NCBI GenBank assembly: GCA_024699715.1
Contig: JANPRD010000008.1
Span: 39,299-103,298 of the forward strand
DNA: 64,000 nt
Direction of reading: 5' to 3'
Origin: Candidatus Methanophagales archaeon
GTDB lineage: Archaea > Halobacteriota > Syntropharchaeia > Alkanophagales > Methanospirareceae
Below the pieces are notes generated by a model. The model made no database searches. It saw only the letters and a program-made list of their open reading frames with translations, and had not been told where the DNA came from. Positions 43,394 through 53,719 of this stretch are shown piece after piece (position 1 is the stretch's first letter; each line of letters opens with the position of its first letter). A program made the position numbers and the translations under genes.

Positions 43394-44317
43394 TCAACTA
43401 ATTCTCGGAAAGTCTTCCAAAACTTCTGTCATTTCGTTGCCTCGCTCACCGCATCCGATATAAACAATAACTTTCGCATCAGACCACTTCGCAAGCTGGT
43501 GCTGCATTACTGTTTTTCCCGTGCCGAAGCCTCCTGGGATTGCACCTGTCCCTCCTTTCGCCATCGGGAAGAAAGTGTCGCAGATGCGCTGTCCGGTGAG
43601 CAAAGGCACCTCGGGGTCAAGTTTCTCCTTGTAAGGTCTGCCCTTTCGCACGGGCCAGCGGTGCTTCATTCGCAGTTCAATCTCGCCTCGCTCCGTCTCA
43701 ACCCTCGCAATCACATCATTAACAGTGAATTTTCCCTCTCTTATTTCCAAAAGCCTCCCCTCTTCAACCCAAGGAGGCACAAGAATGCGGTGCATAATCA
43801 CCTTTGTCTCTGGAACTTCGCCAAGAATGTCCCCAGCAACGACAGTTTTGCCCTCTTCCGCCGTAGGTTTGAACTCCCAAAGCCTTTCGGGGTCAAGAGC
43901 GTCAACATAAATGCCTCTCGTGATGAAATCTCCGCCCGCTTTCTCTTTTATTGCCTCAAGCGGTCGCTGAATGCCGTCGTAGAAGTTCTTCAAAATGCCA
44001 GGTCCGAGCTCAACGGAGAGAGGCGCACCAGTCCCGACGACAGGCTCCGCAGGCTTCAAACCTGTGGTGTCCTCGTAGACTTGAATGTAAGCGAAATCGC
44101 CCTCCAAACGAATCGTCTCGCCCATTAAACCCTCTTCGCCCACCCTCACGACCTCATACATCTCGCATCCTCGCATGCCCTCCGCAACGACAAGCGGACC
44201 CGCTATCTTCCAAATGCGCCCTCGCTTCCCTTCTTCAGCCTCCACCGCTTCAGCTCCGCCCTCCGAATGAGACGCACCCTCCACTTCTCGCTTCTTACCC
44301 TTACTTGCCTTCGCCAT
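43394..44317 (-). CDS. atpA: A-type ATP synthase subunit A, N-terminal part
   Basis: Catalytic subunit of the archaeal ATP synthase. [18 protein letters not shown] opens the barrel; the bulge domain ([20 protein letters not shown]) and Walker [21 protein letters not shown] follow, with [21 protein letters not shown] single-base frameshift then ends the frame early; the rest is at 42454-43371. ATG 44317 has an AAAGGTGAG site. An unusual charged N-terminal extension of about 30 residues ([20 protein letters not shown]) precedes the domain. The F, C, E, K, I, H and D subunits are not here. Confidence 0.9.
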   Translation of the reverse strand: MAKASKGKKREVEGASHSEGGAEAVEAEEGKRGRIWKIAGPLVVAEGMRGCEMYEVVRVGEEGLMGETIRLEGDFAYIQVYEDTTGLKPAEPVVGTGAPLSVELGPGILKNFYDGIQRPLEAIKEKAGGDFITRGIYVDALDPERLWEFKPTAEEGKTVVAGDILGEVPETKVIMHRILVPPWVEEGRLLEIREGKFTVNDVIARVETERGEIELRMKHRWPVRKGRPYKEKLDPEVPLLTGQRICDTFFPMAKGGTGAIPGGFGTGKTVMQHQLAKWSDAKVIVYIGCGERGNEMTEVLEDFPRIS

Positions 44318-44371
44318 CACGCTCACCTTTAAATTTTCATTCTCTTTACTTTCGGTGAATAAAAAAGAAAG

Positions 44372-45301
44372 ATGGCTTTCCGTGTCGCAGTCATTCTGAA
44401 AGAGGCATCTGACTGGACTGCAAACGCCTTACTGCGAAACCTGAAAAAGCGAGGCGTGTCCGCAAGACCCCTGAAAATTGCTGAAGTGAGTGCTTGCGTC
44501 CCTTCCGCAGCGAAAAACGCAAAATGTGCATTCTCGCCTGAATTGAGATTTGATGCTTTTCTTGTGAGGGATGTCGGTGGCATTCTTGCGGAAAAGGCGG
44601 GGTGTGCGCTTGAGAACATTTCATTCAAATTTGACATCCTTCGCATACTCGCATCGCATAAAATTGTAATGAATTCGCCTGAAGCGATTCAAAATGCTGC
44701 GAATAAGTTCTATTCCGCCGTTCTCTTTTCGTCTGCGAGCCTTCCCGTGCCTAAAACAGTGGTGACGGAGAGCGTTGAGGTTGCGTTGAACGCCCTTGAG
44801 GATTTCGGCGGTTCTGCGGTTGCGAAACCCATTTTTGGGCATCAAGGTAAAGGTGTTGAGAAGATTACTCTTGATGCGTCTGCTCGTGAGAAAATTCAGC
44901 GAATTATTGCGGAGAGAGGCGTAATTTACTTGCAGGAGTTCATTCCCAATGCAGAGAGGGACATTCGTGTGTTCGTCGTTGGCGATGAAATAGTGGGAGC
45001 AATTTACCGAGTTCGTCGTTCAGGAAGCATCGTGAGCAATCTGAGCATGGGCGGTAAGGCTGTGCGTTGCGAGCCTACTGCGGAGATGTGTGAGATTGCG
45101 TTGAAAGCAACAAAAGCAATCGGTGCGGACTTCGCAGGCGTTGACTTAGTTGAGCGTCTCGGCGACGGCAAGATTTTCATCCTCGAAATCAACGGAACGC
45201 CTTCAGCAAAGGGCATTAAAATGGCTTGCGGCGTAGATGCAACTGAAAAAATCGTTGATTTGCTCATTGAGCGTTTGAAAAATGATTTATCTCCTCACTG
45301 A
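44372..45301 (+). CDS. RimK-family ATP-grasp glutamate ligase (MptN/CofF-like)
   Basis: 309 residues. ATP-grasp core with [58 protein letters not shown] and [12 protein letters not shown]. Members in methanogen-type archaea add alpha-linked glutamate to tetrahydromethanopterin (MptN) or to F420 (CofF); sequence alone does not separate the two. Divergent from atpA. Confidence 0.82.
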   Translation: MAFRVAVILKEASDWTANALLRNLKKRGVSARPLKIAEVSACVPSAAKNAKCAFSPELRFDAFLVRDVGGILAEKAGCALENISFKFDILRILASHKIVMNSPEAIQNAANKFYSAVLFSSASLPVPKTVVTESVEVALNALEDFGGSAVAKPIFGHQGKGVEKITLDASAREKIQRIIAERGVIYLQEFIPNAERDIRVFVVGDEIVGAIYRVRRSGSIVSNLSMGGKAVRCEPTAEMCEIALKATKAIGADFAGVDLVERLGDGKIFILEINGTPSAKGIKMACGVDATEKIVDLLIERLKNDLSPH

Positions 45302-45723
45302 CTTGAAGCCTTTTGAGTTTTTCCCTGAATGCATTGTCCAAGCGTTTGACGAGTCTGAGGACATCTGCCCACAGCCCCTCCAACTCATCCTTCCCAAGGA
45401 AAGCATGATAGAAATTTGAGTGCAGTTTTTCAGCCTTCTCGTAGATTTTGAAAAGTTCTTTCCCGTCTTCAAATTCTGAAATGAGGAATTGCATGGCAAA
45501 TTCCCTCTGATTCCCATGTCTTGGCTGCGGTTTTCCCAATTCAACTGACAGAAATCGCATTCATCAAACATGAAACAACGCCCCATAAGTCTTCAGATGC
45601 CTTCTCTTCACTCTTAATACGGTCATTCTCGTAATTTTTCAAGTAGAAAGAGGCTCGCTCCCAGTATTCCCTTGCCTTCTGCATCCTCTTCAAAAACTCC
45701 TCCTTCGCTCTACCTTCGCTCAT
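45264..45723 (-). CDS. HEPN/PaREP1-like protein (frameshifted)
   Basis: Two pieces make one helical protein of about 150 residues. Piece 1 (45723-45541): KEEFLKRMQKAREYWERASF, KASEDLWGVVSCLMNAI. Piece 2 (from about 45560 to 45264): ELGKPQPRHGNQREFAMQFL, IYEKAEKLHSNFYHAFLGKD. The pattern (W-G, then R-H/G, then LHSNFY) is that of archaeal PaREP1/HEPN-type proteins. It lies 3 nt downstream of a gene for an unknown 125-residue protein and overlaps the end of the ATP-grasp gene on the other strand. Confidence 0.65.
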
Positions 45724-45726
45724 ATC

Positions 45727-46104
45727 TCAACCATCCCTTTTCGTGTAGAGAGGCACTTTCGTCCCATCCTTTCTTATTGCTTTCTCAATTTTCACTGAAA
45801 TGTAATAGCCTAAGCGAACTAATCCATACTCTCTCAGCTCTTCCCAGTCCTTTTTTGAGATAAAAAGGTAGTCCGAATTGAGAATATTTAGGAGTATAAA
45901 CTCAATATCTCTCCCTCTGAGCTCATTAAATTCCTCACTTCTCTCTTTAAATGTTAGAATTTTCCCCTTAAGCCTGTCTCCGTCACTTAAATCGTATGCT
46001 ATTGAGAGATAAGATGAATCTATGCTTATACAAAAGTGGCTTGCCCCTTCTGGTGGAACTGGTTCCCATTTAGTAACAGGCCTTTCCGAGATTATAAGAG
46101 GCAT
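45727..46104 (-). CDS. Unknown protein paired with the HEPN-like gene
   Basis: 125 residues, not recognised. VTKWEPVPPEGASHFCISID, YLSIAYDLSDGDRLKGKILT, ELRGRDIEFILLNILNSDYL, LVRLGYYISVKIEKAI. Mixed alpha/beta, no membrane segment. The stop is 3 nt before the HEPN-like start, so they are co-expressed. It could be an antitoxin-like partner, but it lacks MNT nucleotidyltransferase motifs. Confidence 0.65.
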   Translation of the reverse strand: MPLIISERPVTKWEPVPPEGASHFCISIDSSYLSIAYDLSDGDRLKGKILTFKERSEEFNELRGRDIEFILLNILNSDYLFISKKDWEELREYGLVRLGYYISVKIEKAIRKDGTKVPLYTKRDG

Positions 46105-46150
46105 ATTTCCTTATTGCACCCTCAACTTTAAATATTTGATTCCACTTTTT

Positions 46151-47410
46151 TCAATCCAAAACATCGTCGTATTCGCTTTTGACCTCACCTTTCACGATTG
46201 TATGCCTCACGGAAGGGAACTCGCAACCCTCAAAAGGCGACCAGCCGCATTTTGTATATAAATGCTCGCTACTTATCTTACGCAAGCGCTTCAAGTCCAG
46301 AATTGTGAAGTCTGCACGCTTCCCCTCTTCAATACGACCTCTGTCTTTTAAGCTTAGAAATGAGGCGGGCATCGCTGCGCATGCTGATGCTATTCTGCAA
46401 GGCGACACTCCTCGCAAAATGAGCCAGCCGACGAAACTGCCGAATGTGTCAAGATTTGGGACACCAGCAGCTCCTTCCGCCTTCTCCGCTGCGGTGTGCG
46501 GTGCATGGTCGCTCGCAATGAAATCAATTTCGCCTCGCTTCAACGCATTTAAGAGCATCCTACGACTCCTTTCGCTGCGAAGCGGAGGATTCACACGCAA
46601 CATGCGATTGCGAGCAGCGTCCTTCTCGCTGAAGAAGAGGTGGTGAGGCGTCACTTCGCAGAACACACGGGGAGCGTCGGTGTGATTGCGAAAAGTGCGA
46701 AGTGCGAGCACCGTCTCTTCAGAGGAGACATGTGCAATATTTATTTTCATTTCGGCACGCACATTCGCATTCAGCGAGAGCGCTGCGGAAAGCACGCTCC
46801 TCACAGCGGAGACCTCAGTGGCAGCTTCGCTCCTTCGCCCTCGCAACACAAGTTCCTGGTCTTCGCAGTGGAAAACCACAGGCTTACCCCTTGTAGCGAG
46901 CAACGCCTTCGGTAAGGCATTTGCGGGAAGGTAAAGTCCGCCTGTCGTCTCGCAGAGGTATATTTTGAAAGCAACGACTTCCTCACGCATCCTTTCAATC
47001 TCACCCGAATGCAAATTCTCTTCCGTGACGCCACCGCAGAAAAGGATTTCAGCGTAACCTCTCGCTTTCTCAGCGAGCCTCTTCTTCGCACGCACTCGCT
47101 CTGCGGATGTCGCAGGTCTCGGTGTGTTAGGCATGTCCACGACCGTCGTCACGCCGCCGTGAATCGCCGCCTTCGCTCCCGAGAGAAAGTCTTCCTTGTA
47201 AGACCACTCGTGGCTCTCGTCCTCACGCAAGTGAGCATGCAAATCCACGAATCCCGGAAAAATAAGACAACCCGCACCCGCAGACACCCGCTTCTCGCCA
47301 CTCAATCCCTGCTTACGCACTGCGGAGATGCGACCCTCGTCAACGCCCACTTCCGCCTCAAATATGCCTTCAGGATGCACAAAACGCCCCTCAATGACAA
47401 GCTCATGCAT
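46151..47410 (-). CDS. pyrC: Dihydroorotase
   Basis: FPGFVDLHAHLREDESHEW (metal HXH), VTTVVDMPNTPRP, EVVAFKIYLCETTGG (Lys region), INIAHVSSEETVL, CEVTPHHLFFSEKD, DFIASDHAPHTAAEKA. These define the cyclic amidohydrolase that closes carbamoyl-aspartate in pyrimidine synthesis. ATG 47410 (MHELVIEGRFVHPEG) has a GGAAGGA site; the frame is open to 47464 with a low-complexity extension I leave out. Allantoinase-type relatives exist, but DLHAHLRE plus gene context favour dihydroorotase. Confidence 0.88.
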   Translation of the reverse strand: MHELVIEGRFVHPEGIFEAEVGVDEGRISAVRKQGLSGEKRVSAGAGCLIFPGFVDLHAHLREDESHEWSYKEDFLSGAKAAIHGGVTTVVDMPNTPRPATSAERVRAKKRLAEKARGYAEILFCGGVTEENLHSGEIERMREEVVAFKIYLCETTGGLYLPANALPKALLATRGKPVVFHCEDQELVLRGRRSEAATEVSAVRSVLSAALSLNANVRAEMKINIAHVSSEETVLALRTFRNHTDAPRVFCEVTPHHLFFSEKDAARNRMLRVNPPLRSERSRRMLLNALKRGEIDFIASDHAPHTAAEKAEGAAGVPNLDTFGSFVGWLILRGVSPCRIASACAAMPASFLSLKDRGRIEEGKRADFTILDLKRLRKISSEHLYTKCGWSPFEGCEFPSVRHTIVKGEVKSEYDDVLD

Positions 47411-47498
47411 TCCTTCCCGCTCTCCTCCGCTCCCTGCTCTTCCCTCCTCTCCCCTCCTCTCCACTAACTCCGCTTCTCCTCTTCACTGTCTTCACCAC

Positions 47499-48234
47499 TC
47501 ACATACGAAGTCGCCTGTCCAGCGCCAACTTTGAGACGGTGACGAAGAACCTCACGACCTCTTTCAACCCCAATTTTGATTTTCCGTCCTCTCTATTTTT
47601 GAAAATTATGGGGATTTCAGCCACTTTGAACCCAATTTTTCGTGGCAAAATATACCATTTCTACCTGAAATGCGTAGCCTTCCGAGCAGATTTCCGAATT
47701 AATGCGTTCTATAACTTCCCTTTTGTATGCTCTGTATCCGCTTGTCGCATCCTTAACGCCTAAATTCAGCAATTTACTCGCCATCATGTTCGCTCCTGCG
47801 CTTATAATTCGCCTTAAAATGCCCCAGTCATTCACGCCACCGCCACGCACATACCTTGAGCCTATAACAACCTCGCATTTCTCCTCGAGCAACTTCCTCA
47901 AAAATGCCGGAATAAGAGCGGGGTCGTGAGAGAGGTCGCCATCCATCTCAAAAAGAATATCGCCCTTTGCATGTGCGAAGCCCGTCTTGTAAGCGGAGCC
48001 GATGCCCATTTTACGCCCTCGCTCAATCAGCCGAATCTCGCAAATACCCCCGAATTTTCTCGCAAGTCTCCTGACTTCGTCTGCAGTGCCGTCCTCGCTG
48101 TTGTCGTCAACGACAATAATCTCACCTGTGATGCGATTTTTGTGCAGAACTTCCACAACTCTCGGTATCAGAATGCTGATGTTCCGCCTCTCGTTAAATG
48201 TAGGGATGACGATGGACACTTTCAACGCTCTCAC
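47499..48234 (-). CDS. Dolichyl-phosphate mannosyltransferase-like GT2 (frameshifted near the end)
   Basis: VSIVIPTFNERRNISILIPR, IIVVDDNSEDGTADEV, LFEMDGDLSHDPALIPAFL (DXD), VIGSRYVRGGGVNDWG, KDATSGYRAYKREVIE. This family transfers mannose or glucose to polyprenyl phosphate for glycosylation, fitting the many surface glycoproteins here. The frame stops at 47617, but dropping one A from AAAAA at about 47647 restores KIGFKVAEIPIIFKNREDGK and KSKLGLKEVVRFF, ending at 47499. No C-terminal membrane helices. Confidence 0.85.
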
Positions 48235-48421
48235 CTATTCTCTTTCCCGCTCCTTTCCCTTTTCCCATGCGAAGAAAAAATAAACATTTTGACTGCTGAC
48301 ATGCGACTTTCTACTTTCAGACGCAAGCAGCTGTTTCTTCGTCTCTTTTTGTCTCATGTCGTCGCCGTTCAAAATAGAAAGTTTTTTATGTATTTTTTCG
48401 GAGAGGGGATGTGAGGGGAAA

Positions 48422-49012
48422 ATGGAGAAGGGCGAGAAGGTGCTTGTTGCGTTGGTCGTGCTGACATTTGTGGGATTTCTGGGCGGAGCTGCAGTCATGC
48501 AACAGCAGATGAAGCACATGCCGCCGGAGAGCTGCTACCAGATGTGCCACGAGATGAAGCCTTTTTACGACTCATTTGAGGCTTCTGTGCATGCGAAAGA
48601 GATTAAAGATTGTCATGAATGCCACGAATCTGAGAAGCCTGAGATGTTTTTGTATGCGGGTGAGATGCTAAAGCACCTTGAAAGGCAATATTTTGAGAGC
48701 AAGGGCGTTGAAGTTGAGGAAATAGAGGAGAAACCGCCATCTTCACCGAAGAGGGAGATATGCGAGAAGTGCCACAACGGCGTGAGAGCGAAAGCGGTCT
48801 CAGAGAAAGTTGCTCCGAAGGGAACTTCATGCGAAACATGCCACACCGAAATAACGCATGCTGAACACAAAATCGGTGAATACGGAGAAAAGTTCAAGGG
48901 CTACGAAAGTCCTTCTTACGAGGGTCGTGAGTGCGTCGCATGCCACAACGACCATTCAATGAGTGTGAAGGAGGACACATGCTTGGACTGCCATCCATTC
49001 CATCCGTCGTGA
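48422..49012 (+). CDS. Membrane-anchored six-heme cytochrome c (NapC/NrfH-like)
   Basis: 196 residues. One N-terminal membrane helix (about 6-26), then heme sites CYQMCH (a CX3CH form), CHECH, CEKCH, CETCH, CVACH and CLDCH. The first site followed by EMKP and ASVHA matches NapC/NrfH-type quinol- or methanophenazine-oxidising cytochromes. ATG 48422 after AGGGGAAA is chosen. Probably passes electrons from the membrane pool to extracellular carriers. Confidence 0.88.
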   Translation: MEKGEKVLVALVVLTFVGFLGGAAVMQQQMKHMPPESCYQMCHEMKPFYDSFEASVHAKEIKDCHECHESEKPEMFLYAGEMLKHLERQYFESKGVEVEEIEEKPPSSPKREICEKCHNGVRAKAVSEKVAPKGTSCETCHTEITHAEHKIGEYGEKFKGYESPSYEGRECVACHNDHSMSVKEDTCLDCHPFHPS

Positions 49013-49080
49013 GCAACCACACGCTCATTTCTCGTCTTCCGCCTCGCTGGCTGACTGCTTCCGCACCACCCTGCCGTCTC

Positions 49081-51130
49081 CTACTCTTTCTCTTCCTCTT
49101 CCGCTCTCCTCCTCACTGCTTCCAAAAGAATCAGGGACATCCCAACGCTCATCGCCACAACGCCCGTCCAGATGAGCGATACGAGAGGAATCCGCTTCAC
49201 ACGAATAATGAAGTTTTCAGGCGGTTCTCGGCTGCCGAACATCGCATTGAACAACGCTTCGTATGTTGAATTTGTGTATTGCATGAATATATACACATCT
49301 TCCGCAGGCGTTGAGATGATTAATGGCTTTGAAACTATCCCAAAATTCGGGTAATAGAACATCCATATCTCACTTTTATGAACACTTCCACCCGTTTTAA
49401 CATCTGCATATATTTTAAAAGCGGTGAATTCGGGCAAGAAATGGGCGACCCTCGGGCTGTAAATGAAACTATTGCTTGCGAAAACTTCGCATGTGGAGAT
49501 TTCTATGCTCGTTCCCAACGCATTCACATCTGAATTAAGCGTCGCAGGTATATCTCCGCTGTCCCGCTCCGCAGAAGAACTCACGAACACGCCAACGAGA
49601 ATTAAAATAATTGCGAGGTGAATGAGCATCGTTCCCACACGCATAGCAGAAATTCTCACCGCAATTTTCCTCACAAAATTCAGCAGGACAGAAACGCCTG
49701 CGAAAATCAAGAATGGGAGACCGAAATTTGCGAGTGCATTCGGAAGCGGGACGCCGAGAAACGCAAGAACGACGCCGAGAGCAGTAACGAGAGCGGTGAG
49801 CAAAGCAAATCGTTTGACACTCAAACTGAGATTGCAGCCTGCGAGGGCAACGACGAAGGCAATCGTGGGCGGGTAGCACCACATCGTGAAAAATTCAGGC
49901 TCGGTGTTCATCGGGATGCCTGTAACAAGCTCTCCGAGCATGGGCATCGCTTCCCCTAAGAAGCAGACGAGGAGTGCAACGAGCAGCGACCAGAACGCAA
50001 CGAAAAGCGAGAGCGAGTGCAAAGAGCGGAAATCCACATCAAACGCATATATTGGCTTCTGCAACCTGAAACGCAGGTAGAGGAAAATGAAAGCGAAGGA
50101 AAAGCCGAAAATCAGCAGCACAGGTCCGAGCGCAGAAGCTGCGAACGCATGCACAGACTCCAAAAGACCGCCTCTCGTCAGTGCAGAAGCGAAAATGACC
50201 ATGAAAAATGCGAGAAGTAGCGAAAACTCACGAGCAAGGTCTTTCCTGCGAGAATGCAGGTGGAAATATGCGGTGAGTGCGAGCCAAGGCATTAAAGAAG
50301 CGGTCTCAACAGGGTCCCACGCCCAGTAGCCACCCCATCCCAAGACCTCGTAAGACCACCAACCGCCGAGAGCGATTCCAAGCGAGAGAAAAAGCCATGC
50401 TGCACACGCCGTCAGGCGTAACGCCCTCTCCTTCTCCTTCCTCGCAACAACACCACCGCTACCGCCACCACCACTGCCACCACCGCTTTCTTGCGTTCCC
50501 TCAAAAGCCTCTGCGAGCATCCCTGCAAGCGAGAGTGCGAAAGTCAAAAGTGTGAGCGAGTAGCCGAGAAAAAGCACAGGCGGATGCACAACGACCCAAA
50601 CATTCTGTAGGAGAGGGTTTAAGCCGTAGCCTTCTCTCGGATGCACTGAAAATCGCTCAAATGGCTGCTCTACAAGCACTACAACGAGCAGAAGTAGAAG
50701 AATAATGTCTGCGGTAAGAAAGAACATGCGTGAAAATTGCTCTCTCTCACGGCTATAATCTCCTCCCTTACAAAGTTTTAAGCGTAACCACGCATAGGGG
50801 AGTGCGAAAAGGAGGCAAAGGAAGAGCAGAGAACTGCCACTTCCTATCCAAGTGTCTGCAAATTTGAACAGAGGCGACAAACCTGAAGAGCTGTAAGAGT
50901 AGACTTCCTTCAACGCAAACTCGTCGTTCAAAAATGCGAGAGCGAGACGAAAATAAGCGAGCAGAATGAGAATGAGCGCAGCGAAGAGCGGAAAGCTTGC
51001 GGAAGGAGGAGTCGGTGAGCGAGCCTGATGAGCGTGAGCGACGAAGCAGCAGCAAGAAAAAATCAATAAAAACGAAAATGAAAGCGAGAATGAGCAAAAT
51101 CGTTCCTAAATCAACCGAAAATCCATTCAT
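49081..51130 (-). CDS. ccmF: Cytochrome c heme lyase CcmF/CcsA-type (frameshifted near N-terminus)
   Basis: About 680 residues, many membrane helices. The main frame (49081 to about 51030) has PLLQNVWVVVHPPVLFLGYS and the heme-handling WGGYWAWDPVETASLMPWL (tryptophan-rich motif), both diagnostic. A natural Gly/Ser linker (GGGSGGGGSGG) sits in one loop. The N-terminus is in another frame from ATG 51130 (MNGFSVDLGTILLILAFIFV), so one indel near 51030 is inferred; a GGAGG site lies upstream. It attaches heme to the neighbouring cytochromes. No other ccm gene is adjacent. Confidence 0.88.
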
Positions 51131-51153
51131 TTTGTAGTGCGACCTCCATATTC

Positions 51154-51630
51154 CTAAAGTTCTCCCCATTTTTTCTCGTATCTCACCACATTTGAGATTG
51201 TTTTTCCGCTTTCATCCACTACTTTCACAACTATCATTATGAAATCATCATCTTTTATCTCGCTTTCTGGGAATTCCGCACGCAGTTCGTATGTGTCCGC
51301 TCCATGATACAATTTCGCATCCCAATCAATACCTTTCATACCATGATTCGCAGCAGCGAACATCTCAACAGCGGGAAAAACATTCGGGGCGCTCCTGCTC
51401 ACACTCATTATGCTCACTCCCTCTCGCTTCACCTCCAATATTTTAACTTGCGGGTGTTCATATTCACCTTCAACGGAGACCCTCACTTTCACTGCGGGAA
51501 CTTCTTGCATTTTAAGGAACGAAACGACTGCTGCTACGACTAAAATCGCAACCGCAATCACAACAATAATTCTAACGAGCAATTTCTTCTCCTCTGCCTC
51601 TCCAGATGCATCATCTTTCTGCTCCGCCAT
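51154..51630 (-). CDS. Membrane-anchored protein of unknown function in the cytochrome cluster
   Basis: 158 residues. A charged start (MAEQKDDASGEAEEKK), one membrane helix (about 18-42, VRIIVVIAVAILVVAAVVSF), then an external beta-rich domain (VKVRVSVEGEYEHPQVKILE ... YELRAEFPESEIKDDDFIMI). It resembles CcmE in layout (one helix plus a small beta domain) but lacks the clear H/C-X3-Y heme motif, so I do not assign it. It lies 24 nt upstream of ccmF. Confidence 0.7.
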   Translation of the reverse strand: MAEQKDDASGEAEEKKLLVRIIVVIAVAILVVAAVVSFLKMQEVPAVKVRVSVEGEYEHPQVKILEVKREGVSIMSVSRSAPNVFPAVEMFAAANHGMKGIDWDAKLYHGADTYELRAEFPESEIKDDDFIMIVVKVVDESGKTISNVVRYEKKWGEL

Positions 51631-51654
51631 GCCTCTCTACCTCACTACTCTCGC

Positions 51655-52401
51655 TCAAAACCCGAAAATGCTCATCAATTCGCCGAATACATTTTTAAAT
51701 AATTCGGAGATTGTCGGGAAAGGTGCTTTCGCAGTCTCGCCCTGCTCTTCCGCTTCTCCTCCGATTTCAGGAGGAAGAACGCCTGCTTCTTTGTATTTTT
51801 CGCCGAATTCGCCGTGACAGACAACGCAGAGCTCAGTCGTCTTTGCTCCGTGAGCTGCATGCGGGTCCCTGCTGTGACAGGCATCGCAGGAAGTGCTTTC
51901 GGGGACGAAAGGCTCTCTGCTTCCCTCTTGAATGTGGCAAGCCTCGCACCTCGCACCTTGATGCGCTCGGTGAAATTTACCGCAAGAAATGTTCTTCGGG
52001 TCGGCGAGACCTGTGCCGATGTGGCAGTCCACGCAGACCTTAATTCCGTGTGCTTTCTCCCTTATTTTTTCCATGTCAAGATTTCCTGCGGTGCTGTATG
52101 CCGCTGAATGGCAGTTGCACGAGCCCAACTTCGCATTCAACTCGTCTTTAGTGAGCAGTGAGACATGACACTGCACGCATTCAGGTGCGGGATGCCACCT
52201 GCCTGCGAGGAAATTTGCGGTGTTCGGCGGTAATACTTCCTTTGCGGATGCGACGCTCACAACAACGCCTTCGCAGCAAAACATCGCCTCCTCTCCTCTT
52301 TTTCCACAAATGAAAACGCCGCTCACGCAGCAGAGAGCAGCGACTGCGAGCAACGCAGCAAGCTTGCAAGCGAGAGCCTTTTGCGGTGTTTCACTTCCCA
52401 T
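51655..52401 (-). CDS. Multiheme cytochrome c, five standard plus two unusual heme sites
   Basis: 248 residues with an N-terminal membrane or signal segment (about 10-32). Standard sites: CVQCH, CVDCH, CEACH, CDACH, CVVCH. Unusual: SCNCH (CXCH) and CGKFH, where the second Cys is Phe (TTT for TGT) yet the following RAH context is kept. The C-terminus is heme-free (about 200-248). Same strand as the two preceding genes and ccmF, probably one operon. Confidence 0.85.
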   Translation of the reverse strand: MGSETPQKALACKLAALLAVAALCCVSGVFICGKRGEEAMFCCEGVVVSVASAKEVLPPNTANFLAGRWHPAPECVQCHVSLLTKDELNAKLGSCNCHSAAYSTAGNLDMEKIREKAHGIKVCVDCHIGTGLADPKNISCGKFHRAHQGARCEACHIQEGSREPFVPESTSCDACHSRDPHAAHGAKTTELCVVCHGEFGEKYKEAGVLPPEIGGEAEEQGETAKAPFPTISELFKNVFGELMSIFGF

Positions 52402-52528
52402 TATTTAAAATGGATGGTTTCTTTTGAAATTTCTTTCGTTTTCTTCTTCTGATTTGACATTCCGCACACGCTCTCAAGCGGGAACAGAAAGCGAAAATGA
52501 TTTTTTAGAGCAGGGAGAAGTTTTGACG

Positions 52529-53649
52529 ATGAAGGTCGCAAATGTTGCTTTCGCTCTGACACTCGCAACGCTCGCACTTCTCGCCTTCGCAGTCGGCAGT
52601 GTGTTCGCACTGAAAGGCAGTGATTGTCTCAGATGCCGATGGATTGGGAAACTACACGCCTCGTAACCTCACTTTCACACACGGAAGCACGCTCAAGGTT
52701 TATGCGGAGATGAAAGATGTGAACCACAAGGGCTTTGTCCGTGTAGATTTCGTGTTCGTGATAAAAGACCCGAAGGGATACCCTGTTGCGATGGACAAAT
52801 TAGAAGTGCGACGCAGGGACTACGAAAGCGATGCTTATGTGCTTTACACGAAAAAAATACCTAATTGGTGGCTTTACGGCACATACCAACTTGATATTTA
52901 CGCATATGACCGTGTGGATGAGTCAAAAATGAGGCAAATAAAGGAAGATTTTGAGGAGAAAAAGCATCACAGAGATTATAGAAAGCGACGAATATGACGA
53001 TTACAAGAGTTTTTTTGAGTCAGGCTCTGGCATGGATATAGAGAAACCGCTTTCAGATTCAAAAAGGGAGCATAGAACGCTCACTTTCTCCGTCGTTTCT
53101 GAGGAGGAGTTGAGGAGAATAGAGCGAGCTCGTGTTGCGCCTTCCCCAGCGCCTGCGAAGCCGAGATTTGTCGTGATGGATGTTCGCACGAGTGCGTTTG
53201 AAATTCAGCCCGGAGAGAGCGTTTATGTGTATGTTGTCGTGAAGAATGAGGGGGTAAGCGGAACAGACAACGTCTCTTTATTCCTTAATGACAAGAAATA
53301 CGCCGATGCCACTGTATCTCTAAAGGAAAATGCCACTATTACTGTTCCTTTTGAGGTCAAGTTGTATGAAGAAGGCTTCTACAAAATCACAATTTCAGGC
53401 TCAAATATCGTTAAAGGAATATATGTGAAGAGGAAGGAGAATTCATCCTCCTCCGCTACAACCTCCGAGGGAAATTCCACAGTCCTCGCTTCCTCAACAC
53501 AAAAAGAACAAGAGCGGGGAAAGCTCGGGCAGAGTGAGGAGGAGCAGGGGCAGAAGAAAGGAAAATTACCTGCACCAAGAGGTTATGATATTGTAATAGC
53601 TGTATTGATTGCCCTTTTAGCTCACTACTACCGCCGTCATCATCGGTAA
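52529..53649 (+). CDS. Surface protein with CARDB domain and C-terminal anchor (two frameshifts)
   Basis: ATG 52529 starts a signal peptide (MKVANVAFALTLATLALLAF). A frame change at about 52622 leads to IVSDADGLGNYTPRNLTFTH and the domain KVYAEMKDVNHKGFVRVDFV through WWLYGTYQLDIYAYD; another at about 52958 (AAAAA for AAAA) leads to SITEIIESDEYDDYKSFF. A CARDB-like domain follows (FVVMDVRTSAFEIQPGESVY to YKITISGSNIVKGIYVK), then a Ser/Thr/Gln linker and a C-terminal helix with basic tail (GYDIVIAVLIALLAHYYRRH). It may hold cytochromes at the surface. Confidence 0.7.
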
Positions 53650-53719
53650 TGGTGGTAAAAGGGAGGGGGAAGGGGGAGAGAAAAGAGAAAGTAGCGAGAA
53701 AGCAGAAATTACCGCACCC

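Noticed and set aside
43295..44128. 277-codon open frame on the plus strand
   Set aside because: It lies opposite the clearly coding ATP synthase A gene; no domain or signal is visible in its translation.
51154..51630. CcmE heme chaperone
   Set aside because: The layout fits but the His/Cys-X3-Tyr heme motif is not found.
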